A stretch of 64,000 nt of DNA from Bacillota bacterium (GTDB lineage Bacteria; Bacillota; Clostridia; Oscillospirales; Oscillospiraceae). A model generated the notes under the pieces. The model worked only from the letters and a program-made list of their open reading frames with translations, searched no databases and was not told the origin of the DNA. Below are positions 1-8,229 of the stretch, piece after piece; position 1 is the first letter of the stretch, and every line of letters starts with the position of its first letter. Both the position numbers and the translations under genes were made by a program. The stretch spans positions 1 to 64,000 of the forward strand of contig JAETQY010000015.1 of assembly GCA_021770445.1 (NCBI GenBank). Direction: 5' to 3'.

Positions 1-2
1 TG

Positions 3-1553
3 GCTCTGGCCTCCGTCATGCTGCTTGGTATGATGGTCGTCGGCACCAGTGCTGCGAGCTACCCCGACGTTGACGAGAACGACAACGTCGAGGCCATTGA
101 GGTCCTGAACGCCGTCCAAGTTATGATCGGCGATCGGGGCAATTTCCGGCCCGACGCCGCCGTGAACCGTCACGAGATGGCGGTCATCATGGCCAAGCTG
201 TACCTGGGCAGCGAGGAGGCCGACAACTATGTCGGCACCCATCCCTTCACCGACGTCTTCCCCTGGGCCGACAAGTACGTGGCCGCCTGCTATGAGAACG
301 GTCTGGTCTCCGGCACCAGCGCAACCACCTTTAGCGGCAACCAGCCCCTAACTGCGGTGCAGGCCGCTCTGATGATGCTACGTGCCCTGGGCTACGAGGA
401 CCTGACCAAGGGTGCCACTGACTGGCGCGCCCCCGTGACCGCCGCCGCCAACCGCATCCGCCTGTTCGACAGTGTGGCGTCCAACCCCAGCCAGCAGCTC
501 ACCCGTAACCAGGTGGCTCAGCTGGCGTTGAACACCCTCAAATCCACCATGGTGGATACCACGGATAACAGCCTGAGCATCTCCGGCGGCTCCGGTGACA
601 ACGCCTTCACCATCACTGGTGGCGGTGGCCGGGAGTACACCGTCCGGGCCAGCGCCGACGCCCGTATCGCTACTGCCATCAGTGCCACCGAGTATCAGGG
701 CACCGGCTCCGACGGTATCCGCGGCTGGACCCTGGAACTGGGTGAGCACCTGTACAACGGCAAGCTGACCAACCGGAATGTCACCGATGAGTTCGGCCGT
801 CCTGCCCGCGCCTGGGGTTACAACGGCAAGGCGATCGGCACCTACATCCGCGAAGAGCTGCTGCGCGCCGAGTACACCAAGGGTGTGACCGGCTCCGACA
901 TGTACAACCTGCTGGGCAGCGCCATCATCAACAACTACGACTTCAATATCTACATGGATGGCCTGGACGACACCATCTACAACAGTTCCGCTCTCTTCAC
1001 CGAGGGGGCCATCAACCGCAACAACAACGGCACCCTGGCCGGCACCGGCAAGGGCGTGCTGACCCAGGTGTTTGTTGAGACCAACAGCAGCAACATCGGC
1101 GGCAGCGTCGACGCAGACGACTTTATTTGTACCTTGCCCGACGGCGCGATGACCTTCCCCGATGCGACCACGGCTGATATGTCCGGTATCGACGGCGGCT
1201 GGGGTACTGGCCTCAGTCCCAAGGATGTGCTCTTCATCAAGTACACCCGTCCCGCCAATGGCGATGCTCCCGCGGCTGGTCTAGCTGTCTCCGCGACCCT
1301 GACTATCAAGAACAGCAGCGGCAAGACCGTCTATGCGGAACAGAAAACCGGGACTATCGCGGCTGCAAACGCCGGCAGCGAGGGCAGCGGCTATTTCTAC
1401 GTGCAGGTCAGCACGAAGAACTCTACTAACACCCTCAGCAATGCACAGGCTGGCTTTGATCTGTCCAACAACCCGCTGCCCGCCGGGAAGTATACCTGGA
1501 CTATTTCCGGCCAGAACATCACACCCATCAACGGCGAGTTTACGATCCAGTAA
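3..1553 (+). CDS. S-layer homology (SLH) domain surface protein, 5' end outside window
   Basis: Exported cell-wall-associated protein. The reading frame is open to the left edge and encodes a hydrophobic stretch (LASVMLLGMMVVGTSAAS) that looks like the end of a signal peptide, so the true start lies before base 1. The first ~180 residues hold three SLH-like repeats: one starting YPDVDEN, one with the FTDVFPWADKYV motif, and a weaker one ending QLTRNQVAQLALNTL. SLH repeats bind secondary cell-wall polymers. The remaining ~330 residues are rich in Gly, Ser, Thr and Asn with no recognised domain, and end in a beta-rich segment. A terminator follows directly. Ligand and role beyond surface attachment are unknown. 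Confidence 0.85.
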   Translation, partial: ALASVMLLGMMVVGTSAASYPDVDENDNVEAIEVLNAVQVMIGDRGNFRPDAAVNRHEMAVIMAKLYLGSEEADNYVGTHPFTDVFPWADKYVAACYENGLVSGTSATTFSGNQPLTAVQAALMMLRALGYEDLTKGATDWRAPVTAAANRIRLFDSVASNPSQQLTRNQVAQLALNTLKSTMVDTTDNSLSISGGSGDNAFTITGGGGREYTVRASADARIATAISATEYQGTGSDGIRGWTLELGEHLYNGKLTNRNVTDEFGRPARAWGYNGKAIGTYIREELLRAEYTKGVTGSDMYNLLGSAIINNYDFNIYMDGLDDTIYNSSALFTEGAINRNNNGTLAGTGKGVLTQVFVETNSSNIGGSVDADDFICTLPDGAMTFPDATTADMSGIDGGWGTGLSPKDVLFIKYTRPANGDAPAAGLAVSATLTIKNSSGKTVYAEQKTGTIAAANAGSEGSGYFYVQVSTKNSTNTLSNAQAGFDLSNNPLPAGKYTWTISGQNITPINGEFTIQ

Positions 1554-1596
1554 AGACAGGTTTCTTAACTTGGCAGTTCTGCGTGAGACGCAGATG

Positions 1597-1627
1597 TCCC
1601 CGGGCCTTATGGCCCGGGGACGCTTTT
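1597..1627 (+). terminator. Rho-independent terminator after the SLH gene
   Basis: A 10-bp GC-rich stem (TCCCCGGGCC / GGCCCGGGGA) with a TTAT loop is followed by CGCTTTTT. It ends the SLH gene and abuts the stop codon of the convergent gene, so it may act in both directions. Confidence 0.8.
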
Positions 1628-2124
1628 TACGCCTCGTCAGCGGGATAGAAGGCAAAAACCAGATACGGGACATACGGGTTGTTTTCGTTCAGCTGCGCGA
1701 GCGTCGAAGACCCAAGGAAGGAGACCTGATTCCCGCTCCAGGTCACGTCCGTCTGCAAAAGGGTATGGTGCGCACTTGTCGCAATGGTGTACGAGATCAA
1801 AATGTAGTTGGACAGCTTGGAGCCGAAGGCCAGAGAGTTGGGGCCCTTCACGATGAATAACAGCGGCGGCTTGGAGAAGGTAAGTACCGTAGGAGCGCTC
1901 GGACCATATTCACCCGTCCCCACATAGCTGTGGCACTCGATACGGCAGTTTCCTCGCTTTGCTACCTCCGCCGCTAGAGCCGCCGTTCCCACAGTCCGGG
2001 TGTCGGCTTCGGCCTTGATGGCGGCATCAATTTTGGCGTTGTCGGTGTTGAAGTCCTCCATTTTGACCTGGTCCGACTTCGCCCACTGGGAGAGATTGTA
2101 GTTTTCGGTAAAACTGGTTGGCAT
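1627..2124 (-). CDS. Phage tail-like hypothetical protein, 165 aa
   Basis: The start ATG at 2124 (MPTSFTENYNLSQW) is chosen because AAGGAGGAACC lies just upstream; the frame extends further 5' but only through the repeat element. The N-terminus (NLSQWAKSDQVKMEDFN then NAKIDAAI) is the pattern found at the start of many Firmicute prophage tail or appendage proteins, where short helices lead into a receptor-binding region. The rest is beta-rich (VTWSGNQVSFLG; YVPYLVFAFYP), as in a small tail-fibre head domain. No other phage gene is nearby, so it may be a prophage relic or a domesticated surface protein. The assignment rests on the N-terminal pattern only. Confidence 0.55.
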   Translation of the reverse strand: MPTSFTENYNLSQWAKSDQVKMEDFNTDNAKIDAAIKAEADTRTVGTAALAAEVAKRGNCRIECHSYVGTGEYGPSAPTVLTFSKPPLLFIVKGPNSLAFGSKLSNYILISYTIATSAHHTLLQTDVTWSGNQVSFLGSSTLAQLNENNPYVPYLVFAFYPADEA

Positions 2125-2156
2125 GGTTGGTTCCTCCTTAAATGTTGTTGGAAGCG

Positions 2157-2234
2157 GCCTCATCTGCCCCAGTTTGTGAACTGGGGCAGCTTCCCCTTTA
2201 GGGGAAGCTGTCAGCCGTAGGCTGACTGATGAGG
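2157..2234. repeat. Compound palindromic repeat (REP/MITE-like)
   Basis: Three adjacent palindromes: CTGCCCCAGTT/AACTGGGGCAG, AGCTTCCCC/GGGGAAGCT and TCAGCC/GGCTGA. They are enclosed by a CCTCATC ... GATGAGG inverted pair. The sequence type resembles short interspersed palindromic elements common in Clostridium cluster IV genomes (from memory). It lies immediately upstream of the phage-tail-like gene. Confidence 0.6.
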
Positions 2235-2250
2235 CGTCCCCCATATAACA

Positions 2251-2281
2251 AAAGGAAACGCCCCAAGGTGGGACGTTTCCA
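2251..2281. other. Hairpin next to the repeat element
   Basis: GGAAACG pairs with CGTTTCC, and the inner CCCC/GGG extends the stem. No T-tract follows, so it is not a classical terminator. Another GGAAACG follows at 2292, suggesting local duplication. Confidence 0.4.
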
Positions 2282-2298
2282 TACATTTATTGGAAACG

Positions 2299-2320
2299 AG
2301 GGCGCACTGCGCCCTTTTTT
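2299..2320 (+). terminator. Orphan terminator hairpin
   Basis: AGGGCGC / GCGCCCT stem followed by six T residues. It has terminator form on the plus strand, but no plus-strand gene precedes it after the SLH gene, which has its own terminator. It may belong to a lost gene or protect the downstream regulator from readthrough. Confidence 0.6.
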
Positions 2321-2411
2321 GTTGTAGAAACGGGGGCGGTCAGATGTTTCACGGGGTGGGATGTGCCCGCAATTGATGGGGCAAAATAGGGCTGTTCAAG
2401 GACGAGAAATA

Positions 2412-2420
2412 TGCTATACT
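2412..2420 (+). promoter_or_regulatory. Extended -10 promoter of the SARP-like regulator
   Basis: TGCTATACT matches an extended -10 box (TGnTATAAT). Transcription would start near 2427, which argues against using the TTG at 2431 as the start codon. Confidence 0.5.
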
Positions 2421-2475
2421 TAAAATAATATTGAAACCTCAGTCTGCTGTGGAATTGGACAAGGAGGGAGCAGCA

Positions 2476-4389
2476 TTGGACTATCACGTAACACTGTTGG
2501 GCACGCCTGACATCTCCAGAGCCGGAGAGACGATTTATTTCCCGTATCGAAAGGCAGAGGGGGTGTTCTACTACCTTTGTGTGGAGAAAACGACAAACCG
2601 CGATGAGCTTGTCTCTCTTTTCTGGGGCTCGAGCAATGAAGACTCTGGCCGAAAGAGCTTGCGGCAGGCTTTGTTCCATATTCGCCGCTGTCTGGGGGAC
2701 AATGTAATTATCCTCCAAGGCCGCAACGGATTGAAGCTGAACCAGCACTGCGGTATACAGACAGATTGGGACGTGCCCGAGGCTGAATTCGCGCTTTCCA
2801 GACAGCGCTTTCTAGATTTTTTCTACCTGCGGGACTGCCCGGAATTTGATGCCTGGGTGGAGCGGCAACGCGAGGTTCAAATTTCCCGCTGTCTGTCCTA
2901 CATCGAGAAACAGCTCAAAAACCCTGCCATCTGCGCTGATGTTTCAGCGCTGAAGAATCTGATGGAAATTTGGCAGTTCTGGAAGCCCTGGGACGAAAAA
3001 ATGATCTTGACCGGCATGAAATGTTATGCGCAGGCAGAAAACTATGCGCTCGGCATCCAACTGTATCAGGAGTATGCCAAACGGCTACAAAACGATTTGT
3101 CGGAAACTCCGTCCCATGCGGTGGAGCTGCTGTACCGGACGCTGCTCCACCGGAAAAAGGTATCGTTTCGCCGCCACCCCAGTACGAAGGACACCTTCTT
3201 CTGCCGCTGGACAGAGCTGCAGACCATTGATGAGCAGATTTTCAGATTTTTAAATGAGGAAACCACAGCCTCTGTCGTGATCGAAGGAGAGGTAGGCATC
3301 GGAAAGACTGCGCTGATGCGCCAGATCTACAATATTGATTACGGCCCCAATGTTTTGAAGCTGGTTTCCCACTGCTACAGTGTGGAAGCGGAATTTTCCA
3401 TGAAGTCCTGGCGAGATCTATTTGTACAGTTGGACAACCTCTGCGGTAAGGGCGAACTCCATTTGTCTGAAGCCAGTATGCAGTTTTTCCCTCTTTTGCT
3501 CTCTGGGCATGCTGCGGAGGAGATTGCCTCCGGTGCTAACAGCGGTTCCACCTTGACCAACGGTGTTCTGACCCTGTTCAAGGAGCTGACGAGCCAGTGG
3601 AAAATCCTTTTATTTTTCGACAGCCTCCAGTGGATGGACAGGTTCAGTCAACAGCTTTTGCAGAGGATTATGATTGAATTTGGCAACGAACAGGTCTTTT
3701 TGCTGGCCACCTGCCGGTCTGATGAAAAGAAAAATGTTCGTGGCCTGCTGTTGGCGCTTCAGGAGCGAAGTCTGATTACCTCGCTTCCGCTCCTCCCCTT
3801 CACGGAAGCCGAGACAAAAACGGTCATAGACACCATATTGCAGCCTTCACAGGACAGCAGTATCAATGCCCGGGATATTTTCCTGCGCACAGAGGGAAAT
3901 CCACTGGTGTTGATGGAAACCTTAAGGGTGCTCAAGCAGACAACCTGGAATCAGAACTGCCCGACGCAGATCGATATGCTGATCCAGCTGCGGCTGGAGC
4001 AACTGGACGGGCGGCAGCGGCGTGTACTGGACGCCCTGTCTGTTCACTTTGAGCACGCGAATTTAGAGGACCTAGAAATCCTCACAAGTATGAACTCCAT
4101 GGAGCTGATTGATGTATTGGACACGCTGCTGAACGCTGGTTTCATTGTGGAGCTCCCCTGGGGCAATGGCGTTGTCTACAAATTCAAGCATCAGTTTTAT
4201 AAGGATTACATCTACCAGTCCCTCTCCATGGGGAAGCGACAACTGTGGCACCGTGTTGTGGCCGAGTTTTACGACAAGCAGAAAACAGATGTCCGCTGGC
4301 GTATCCTGCTGCCATACACGATCCGTCACTATGAATATTGCGGCAACGCGGAGCGGGCAGCCACCTTGCGAGAGGCGGTGGAATCGTAG
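2476..4389 (+). CDS. SARP/BTAD-type transcriptional activator with NTPase domain
   Basis: Large regulator of 637 aa. TTG at 2476 is the preferred start because AAGGAGG at 2461 is 8 nt upstream; the TTG at 2431 lies almost at the predicted transcription start. The N-terminal ~100 residues have the winged-helix pattern of SARP regulators (VTLLGTPDISRAGE... then LRQALFHIRRCLG). A helical BTAD follows to about residue 230. A P-loop NTPase comes next, with Walker A GEVGIGKT near residue 272 and Walker B LLFFDSLQW near 380; the C-terminal part is helical. No LuxR-type HTH is visible at the C-terminus. It probably activates the amidohydrolase-permease pair downstream. The DNA looks less GC-rich than its neighbours. 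Confidence 0.75.
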   Translation: MDYHVTLLGTPDISRAGETIYFPYRKAEGVFYYLCVEKTTNRDELVSLFWGSSNEDSGRKSLRQALFHIRRCLGDNVIILQGRNGLKLNQHCGIQTDWDVPEAEFALSRQRFLDFFYLRDCPEFDAWVERQREVQISRCLSYIEKQLKNPAICADVSALKNLMEIWQFWKPWDEKMILTGMKCYAQAENYALGIQLYQEYAKRLQNDLSETPSHAVELLYRTLLHRKKVSFRRHPSTKDTFFCRWTELQTIDEQIFRFLNEETTASVVIEGEVGIGKTALMRQIYNIDYGPNVLKLVSHCYSVEAEFSMKSWRDLFVQLDNLCGKGELHLSEASMQFFPLLLSGHAAEEIASGANSGSTLTNGVLTLFKELTSQWKILLFFDSLQWMDRFSQQLLQRIMIEFGNEQVFLLATCRSDEKKNVRGLLLALQERSLITSLPLLPFTEAETKTVIDTILQPSQDSSINARDIFLRTEGNPLVLMETLRVLKQTTWNQNCPTQIDMLIQLRLEQLDGRQRRVLDALSVHFEHANLEDLEILTSMNSMELIDVLDTLLNAGFIVELPWGNGVVYKFKHQFYKDYIYQSLSMGKRQLWHRVVAEFYDKQKTDVRWRILLPYTIRHYEYCGNAERAATLREAVES

Positions 4390-4430
4390 GGCCAAGGCTA
4401 CAGTTTGTAAAATACCGTCTATACATTTTT

Positions 4431-4480
4431 AAGTCTGTGGATTTTATTGTTAAAAATATCTACAGACTTTTTTTATTTTT
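4431..4480 (+). terminator. Terminator after the SARP-like regulator
   Basis: AGTCTGT ... ACAGACT stem with a ~20-nt AT-rich loop, followed by a long T-rich run (TTTTTTTATTTTTTT). Confidence 0.7.
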
Positions 4481-4499
4481 TTGAAAACGCGGGTGGATA

Positions 4500-4531
4500 T
4501 TAACGGACTTTTAACGATATGCACTTATACT
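4500..4531 (+). promoter_or_regulatory. Candidate SARP operator and -10 box of the amidohydrolase operon
   Basis: Two identical TTAACG hexamers (4500-4505 and 4511-4516) are exactly 11 bp apart. A TATACT -10 box follows at 4526-4531, 9 bp after the second repeat. SARP activators are known to bind direct repeats with 11-bp periodicity placed about 8 bp upstream of a -10 box that lacks a good -35, and no good -35 is visible here. Confidence 0.55.
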
Positions 4532-4590
4532 GGAACCATGCATTACAGATATATCTGCTGCCGCTAATACAGAGAAATGGAGGAAGAAAG

Positions 4591-5814
4591 ATGACCTCAG
4601 AAGAAAAACGGATCATGGAAATTATTGACCAGAACCGGGAAAAAATCCACAAGATCGCCCAAAAAATCTGGGAGTTCAAAGAGATCGGATGGGAGGAATT
4701 TCAATCCTCCCGTCTGCTGATGAACGCACTGGAAAAAGAGGGCTTCACTGTACAGCGGGGCCTCACTGGAAAACACCCCAAGTTCCACCAGGACGTGGAC
4801 ATGCCAACCGCTTTCAAGGCAGTCTTTCACGGCCGGACGGGAGGGCCGGTCGTGGGCCTACTGCTGGAATATGACGCGCTCCCCAACGGTCATGCCTGTG
4901 GACACAACCTAATTGCTGCCGCTGGCTTTGCCGCTGCGCTGGGGCTAAAGGAGGCCTTTGCCTCTACCGGCTCCGTAATTGTGTACGGCACTCCTGCCGA
5001 GGAACTAGAGGGCTCCAAGCACTACATTCTAGAGGGCGGATATATGGATGAGGTTGATCTGATGCTGGCCAACCACTACGGCCGGGACTGGGGCTCCGAG
5101 GTCACTGGCAAGGCGATTGTGTGGCCTACGCATGACAACTGGCTCACGTTCAAGGGCTGTACGGCCCACGCATCTTCCTCCCCCGAAAAGGGACGCAGTG
5201 CACTGGATGCGGTGCTTTTGACCAGCATGGGCCTGGAGTTTTTGCGGGAGCACATGGTTGAGACAAACCGCATTCACTATATTATCTCGAAAGGTGGTAC
5301 AGCGGCCAACTCCGTACCTGATTTGGCCACGCTCAACCTGGAGCTTCGCACCAACGACTCCGCAGAGCTGAATGCCCTAATGCGTCGGGTGGACAACGTT
5401 ATCAAGGGCGCCGCACTGATGACAGATACCACCGCTATCTACAAATGGGATGCACCTTGGTACTGCGCTACCCCTGTTCCGACCCTATATCATTTGGCAG
5501 CTCAATACGCCTCTGAATTGGGAATCGATTCTTCCCGCTTTACCTTTGGTAACCAACCAAAGGCATCCTCCGATTTAGGCTGTGTGGCCTATAAGATTCC
5601 TACTGTAGAGATTACTTTTCCCATTGTAAAGGACGGCGAACCCACCCCTGTGGGCCATGCAGACGAAACAGCCCAGATAACCTGCCGTGAATATTCAATT
5701 GATCAGTGCATTTTGGCTGCCAAACTTATGGCTTTGACCGGCTTCCGAATCGGCGGAAATCCTCAGGAGCTGGGCCGAATTCGGGATGAATTTGCCAGAA
5801 ACTATCGAGAATAA
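4591..5814 (+). CDS. M20 family amidohydrolase (AbgB-like)
   Basis: Zinc-dependent amidase or carboxypeptidase, 407 aa. The start (MTSEEKRI) is set by GGAGGAAG 8 nt upstream; the frame continues 72 nt further 5' without a ribosome site. Metal-site motifs: LLEYDALPNGHACGHN near residues 90-106, and PAEELEG near 135, which carries the catalytic Glu pair. The dimerisation domain has GCTAHASSSPEKG near 190. The C-terminal segment (SSDLGCVAYKIPT then PVGHADE) matches the aminobenzoyl-glutamate-utilisation / PM20D2-like branch. It likely hydrolyses an N-acyl amino acid or a dipeptide in the cytosol. The permease gene starts 57 nt downstream, so import and hydrolysis are probably coupled. The substrate is not deducible. 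Confidence 0.85.
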   Translation: MTSEEKRIMEIIDQNREKIHKIAQKIWEFKEIGWEEFQSSRLLMNALEKEGFTVQRGLTGKHPKFHQDVDMPTAFKAVFHGRTGGPVVGLLLEYDALPNGHACGHNLIAAAGFAAALGLKEAFASTGSVIVYGTPAEELEGSKHYILEGGYMDEVDLMLANHYGRDWGSEVTGKAIVWPTHDNWLTFKGCTAHASSSPEKGRSALDAVLLTSMGLEFLREHMVETNRIHYIISKGGTAANSVPDLATLNLELRTNDSAELNALMRRVDNVIKGAALMTDTTAIYKWDAPWYCATPVPTLYHLAAQYASELGIDSSRFTFGNQPKASSDLGCVAYKIPTVEITFPIVKDGEPTPVGHADETAQITCREYSIDQCILAAKLMALTGFRIGGNPQELGRIRDEFARNYRE

Positions 5815-5871
5815 TGCTGTTTTGCGAACCGCTGTAAGGACGGTTCCCCCACGATTGAAAGGAGAGAAAAC

Positions 5872-7224
5872 ATGGCTAACAACAGAAATAATCTATCCTC
5901 CACCAAGGATCTGAAACGTGTCTTAGGCTTTTGGGATCTGATGGCGGTGGGTATTGGCTCCATCATTGGCTCCGGTATTATGTCCCTTACCGGCTGGGGT
6001 ATAGATGACACTGGCCGCTCCGTCTGCATCGCCTTTGTCATCGGCGGCTTTATCGCCGTGCTGGCCCGTTCGCCCCAGATCTTCCTGAACTCTGTGGCCC
6101 GGTATAGAGGCGGCGACTACTCCATGGTTGGCACCTTCCTTGGCCCGCGCTGGACCGGCACCTACTCCATGATTGCCCTGCTCACCAGCGTTACCCTTTC
6201 TATGTACGCTCTGTCCTTCGCAGATTACGCCATGCCCTTCCTGCCCAACCTTACCCGCAAGACCATTGCGCTTGGCATACTAACGCTGTTGTTTATCACC
6301 AACACGTTCGGCATCAATGCCTTTGCCAAGGTACAAAAATTTGCCGTGGTCCTACTGGTTATCGCTTTGACTATCTTTACCGCTGTGGGTCTCACCAAAC
6401 TGGATGGCAATTTCTTTGAGCCTTCCAGCTTTATGACCAAAGGCTTTTGGGGGCTGTGGCAGGCCTCTGTCTTGATGAGCTACACCTGCGACGGCGCGCA
6501 GTATGTCACACAGATGAGCGGCGAGGCCAAGAATCCCACTCGGGATATCCCCCGCGTCATGCTATTTTCTACGCTGGGTGTCTCTGCCTTCTATGGCCTG
6601 CTGGGCATTGTGGCTTCCGGTGTGCTGCCTGTGGACCAGGTGGCGGGTCAGCCTCTGAGCGTTGTAGCTTCCGCAATTCTCTCTAAGCCCCTGTACTACC
6701 TGTTCTGCATCGGTGGCGGCTGGATGGCGCTGCTGACAACTCTGAATAGTTCTATCGCCACCTGTACCAAGCCCCTGATGCAGGCCTGCAACGATGGATG
6801 GTATCCCCGCTCTCTGGCGCGGCTGCACCCGAAATACAGGACCCCCCTGATTCTGCTGGCCTTTTACTACGTAATTGGCTTCGTTCCTATCGCCTTTAAT
6901 ATCGACATCGACATTATCAGCAACATCACTATTACAGTGGGCGCCATTACTAAGACCATGATCGTGCTGTGCCTGTGGAATATGCCCAAGGTCCTACCCG
7001 ACGCTTGGAAAAACTCCGATTTCCATATCAGCAGTGGTGCACTGAAGGTACTCTGTATTGTGGATCTCATCGTAATCGTAGTGTCTGGTATTACATCCTC
7101 TTTCGAGCTGCCGCTTCCGTTGCTACTGGCTAATCTGGCGGTTGTTGTTTTTGCCTTCCTCTTTGGGAGCATCCGCTTCAAAAGTGGCAAGGTGCAGGTG
7201 GAAGATAGTTACGAGCTGTCCTGA
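5872..7224 (+). CDS. APC superfamily amino acid permease
   Basis: Integral membrane transporter of 450 aa with about 12 hydrophobic segments. The first helix carries the glycine-rich APC signature (GFWDLMAVGIGSIIGSG), which shapes the substrate amine/carboxylate site. The LMSYTCDGAQYVTQMSGEAKNP region matches the conserved F/Y...G-x-E-x-x-NP motif of helix 6 and the following loop. GAAAGGAG lies 9 nt before the ATG. It is co-transcribed with the M20 amidohydrolase, so it probably imports that enzyme's amide or peptide-like substrate, or exchanges the product. A terminator follows. Confidence 0.85.
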   Translation: MANNRNNLSSTKDLKRVLGFWDLMAVGIGSIIGSGIMSLTGWGIDDTGRSVCIAFVIGGFIAVLARSPQIFLNSVARYRGGDYSMVGTFLGPRWTGTYSMIALLTSVTLSMYALSFADYAMPFLPNLTRKTIALGILTLLFITNTFGINAFAKVQKFAVVLLVIALTIFTAVGLTKLDGNFFEPSSFMTKGFWGLWQASVLMSYTCDGAQYVTQMSGEAKNPTRDIPRVMLFSTLGVSAFYGLLGIVASGVLPVDQVAGQPLSVVASAILSKPLYYLFCIGGGWMALLTTLNSSIATCTKPLMQACNDGWYPRSLARLHPKYRTPLILLAFYYVIGFVPIAFNIDIDIISNITITVGAITKTMIVLCLWNMPKVLPDAWKNSDFHISSGALKVLCIVDLIVIVVSGITSSFELPLPLLLANLAVVVFAFLFGSIRFKSGKVQVEDSYELS

Positions 7225-7300
7225 TCCCCTCGGCAGTCTGAAAATTCTGCCTGGTACCCCCATATCTCTGGTTGAACGCCCCTCTCGTTCTTCCGAAAAA

Positions 7301-7336
7301 CCGTCTGTGAGAGCTTTAGCGCTCACAGACGGTCTT
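7301..7336 (+). terminator. Terminator after the APC permease
   Basis: A 14-bp stem (CCGTCTGTGAGAGC / GCTCACAGACGG with a short internal offset) is followed by TCTTTAT. It closes the amidohydrolase-permease operon. Confidence 0.75.
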
Positions 7337-7443
7337 TATCTGTATTGCCATCGTCCGTCAGTGGCCATGTGTCACAGTATCATCCTTTATGGCTATAGCA
7401 GTCACCCGGTCTTAACAGGGGAATCAAAACTTTCCTCGAATAG

Positions 7444-7743
7444 ATGAAGCCCAGTGCGATTCTTATCAACACCGCACGGGGTGGGATCGTGGATCAGGAA
7501 GCTCTGGTAGAGGCCCTCCAAGCACACCGGATCCGCGGCGCCGGTCTGGACAGCTACGATCCAGAGCCACCGGCCGCCGGTGACTCTCTGTTCCAGCTTG
7601 ACAACGTCATTCTGACCCCCCATACCGGCGGCGCTGTGGTGGAAAATGTGGAGCCTCGCATCCAGCACATCTACCACTGCATCTCAAAATTTGAGCGGGG
7701 GGAACCTATTGACTCCAAATATGTGATATTGACCCGTGCGTAA
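7444..7743 (+). pseudogene. C-terminal relic of a D-isomer-specific 2-hydroxyacid dehydrogenase
   Basis: This 99-residue frame covers only the end of the NAD-binding domain and the C-terminus of the family: [14 protein letters not shown], then [10 protein letters not shown], the D-P-E-P segment, and [10 protein letters not shown] with the catalytic His. The expected ~220 N-terminal residues, with the GxGxxG nucleotide site and catalytic Arg, are absent. A stop codon (TAG, 7441) directly precedes the ATG and no ribosome site is visible. It is a truncated remnant. A full-length relative lies at 21984-22943. Confidence 0.8.
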
Positions 7744-7761
7744 ATATCCAATACCCTTCAA

Positions 7762-7802
7762 AAGGCCTCCAGGTCCTTGCGCCGCAAGGATCTGGAGGCC
7801 TT
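7762..7802. terminator. Long bidirectional hairpin between convergent units
   Basis: A 19-bp stem (AAGGCCTCCAGGTCCTTGC / GCAAGGATCTGGAGGCCTT, one G-T wobble) with a 3-nt loop. It lies at the end of the minus-strand aconitase-X operon, with TTATATA on one side and TTTTGAAGGG on the other strand. Confidence 0.75.
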
Positions 7803-7818
7803 ATATATCAGGATGTCT

Positions 7819-8229
7819 CTATTCTCTGAGGATATAGACCTTCCCGGCGGAAGCATCCAGGCGTATGAGGTCCCCGTCCTGCACTTCTTTGTAGAACTGA
7901 GGGTCCACGTCGTCCACCATAGGCACTTCCATAATAATCGCGCTGGATACCAGAACAGTGTCCAGTGAGGACACAATAAACCCCTTTGGCGCTACCCCGG
8001 CCATATCCAGCTTATACATTCCGTCGGCCTGCACGACAGAGCTGCCCTTTCCGCCGGGGAAGATCAGTATTTTTCCGGCGATACATTTGCCCTCCAGGTC
8101 GTGCCCCTCTTCCTGAAAAACTCCAGTGGTAAAGTCTGTCCGATAAAACAGGACAGGGTCCTTCGACCGCAGGGCGGGCCCCTCCGCCTGTCCGGGGGAG
8201 ATGGTATGGCAGGAAAACTCCAATGTCAT
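7819..8229 (-). CDS. Aconitase X small subunit (swivelling domain)
   Basis: 136 aa, starting at MTLEFSCHTISPG; its ATG overlaps the stop codon of the large-subunit gene by one base (TGATG), so the two are translationally coupled. It matches the AcnX swivel domain: CHTISPGQAEGPAL near the start, GVFQEEGHDLEGKCIAG, then the conserved IFPGGKGSS segment near residue 55. In two-subunit AcnX enzymes this domain closes over the iron-sulphur active site in the large subunit. Known AcnX activities include cis-3-hydroxy-L-proline dehydratase and archaeal mevalonate-5-phosphate dehydratase; the substrate here is unknown. Confidence 0.85.
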   Translation of the reverse strand: MTLEFSCHTISPGQAEGPALRSKDPVLFYRTDFTTGVFQEEGHDLEGKCIAGKILIFPGGKGSSVVQADGMYKLDMAGVAPKGFIVSSLDTVLVSSAIIMEVPMVDDVDPQFYKEVQDGDLIRLDASAGKVYILRE

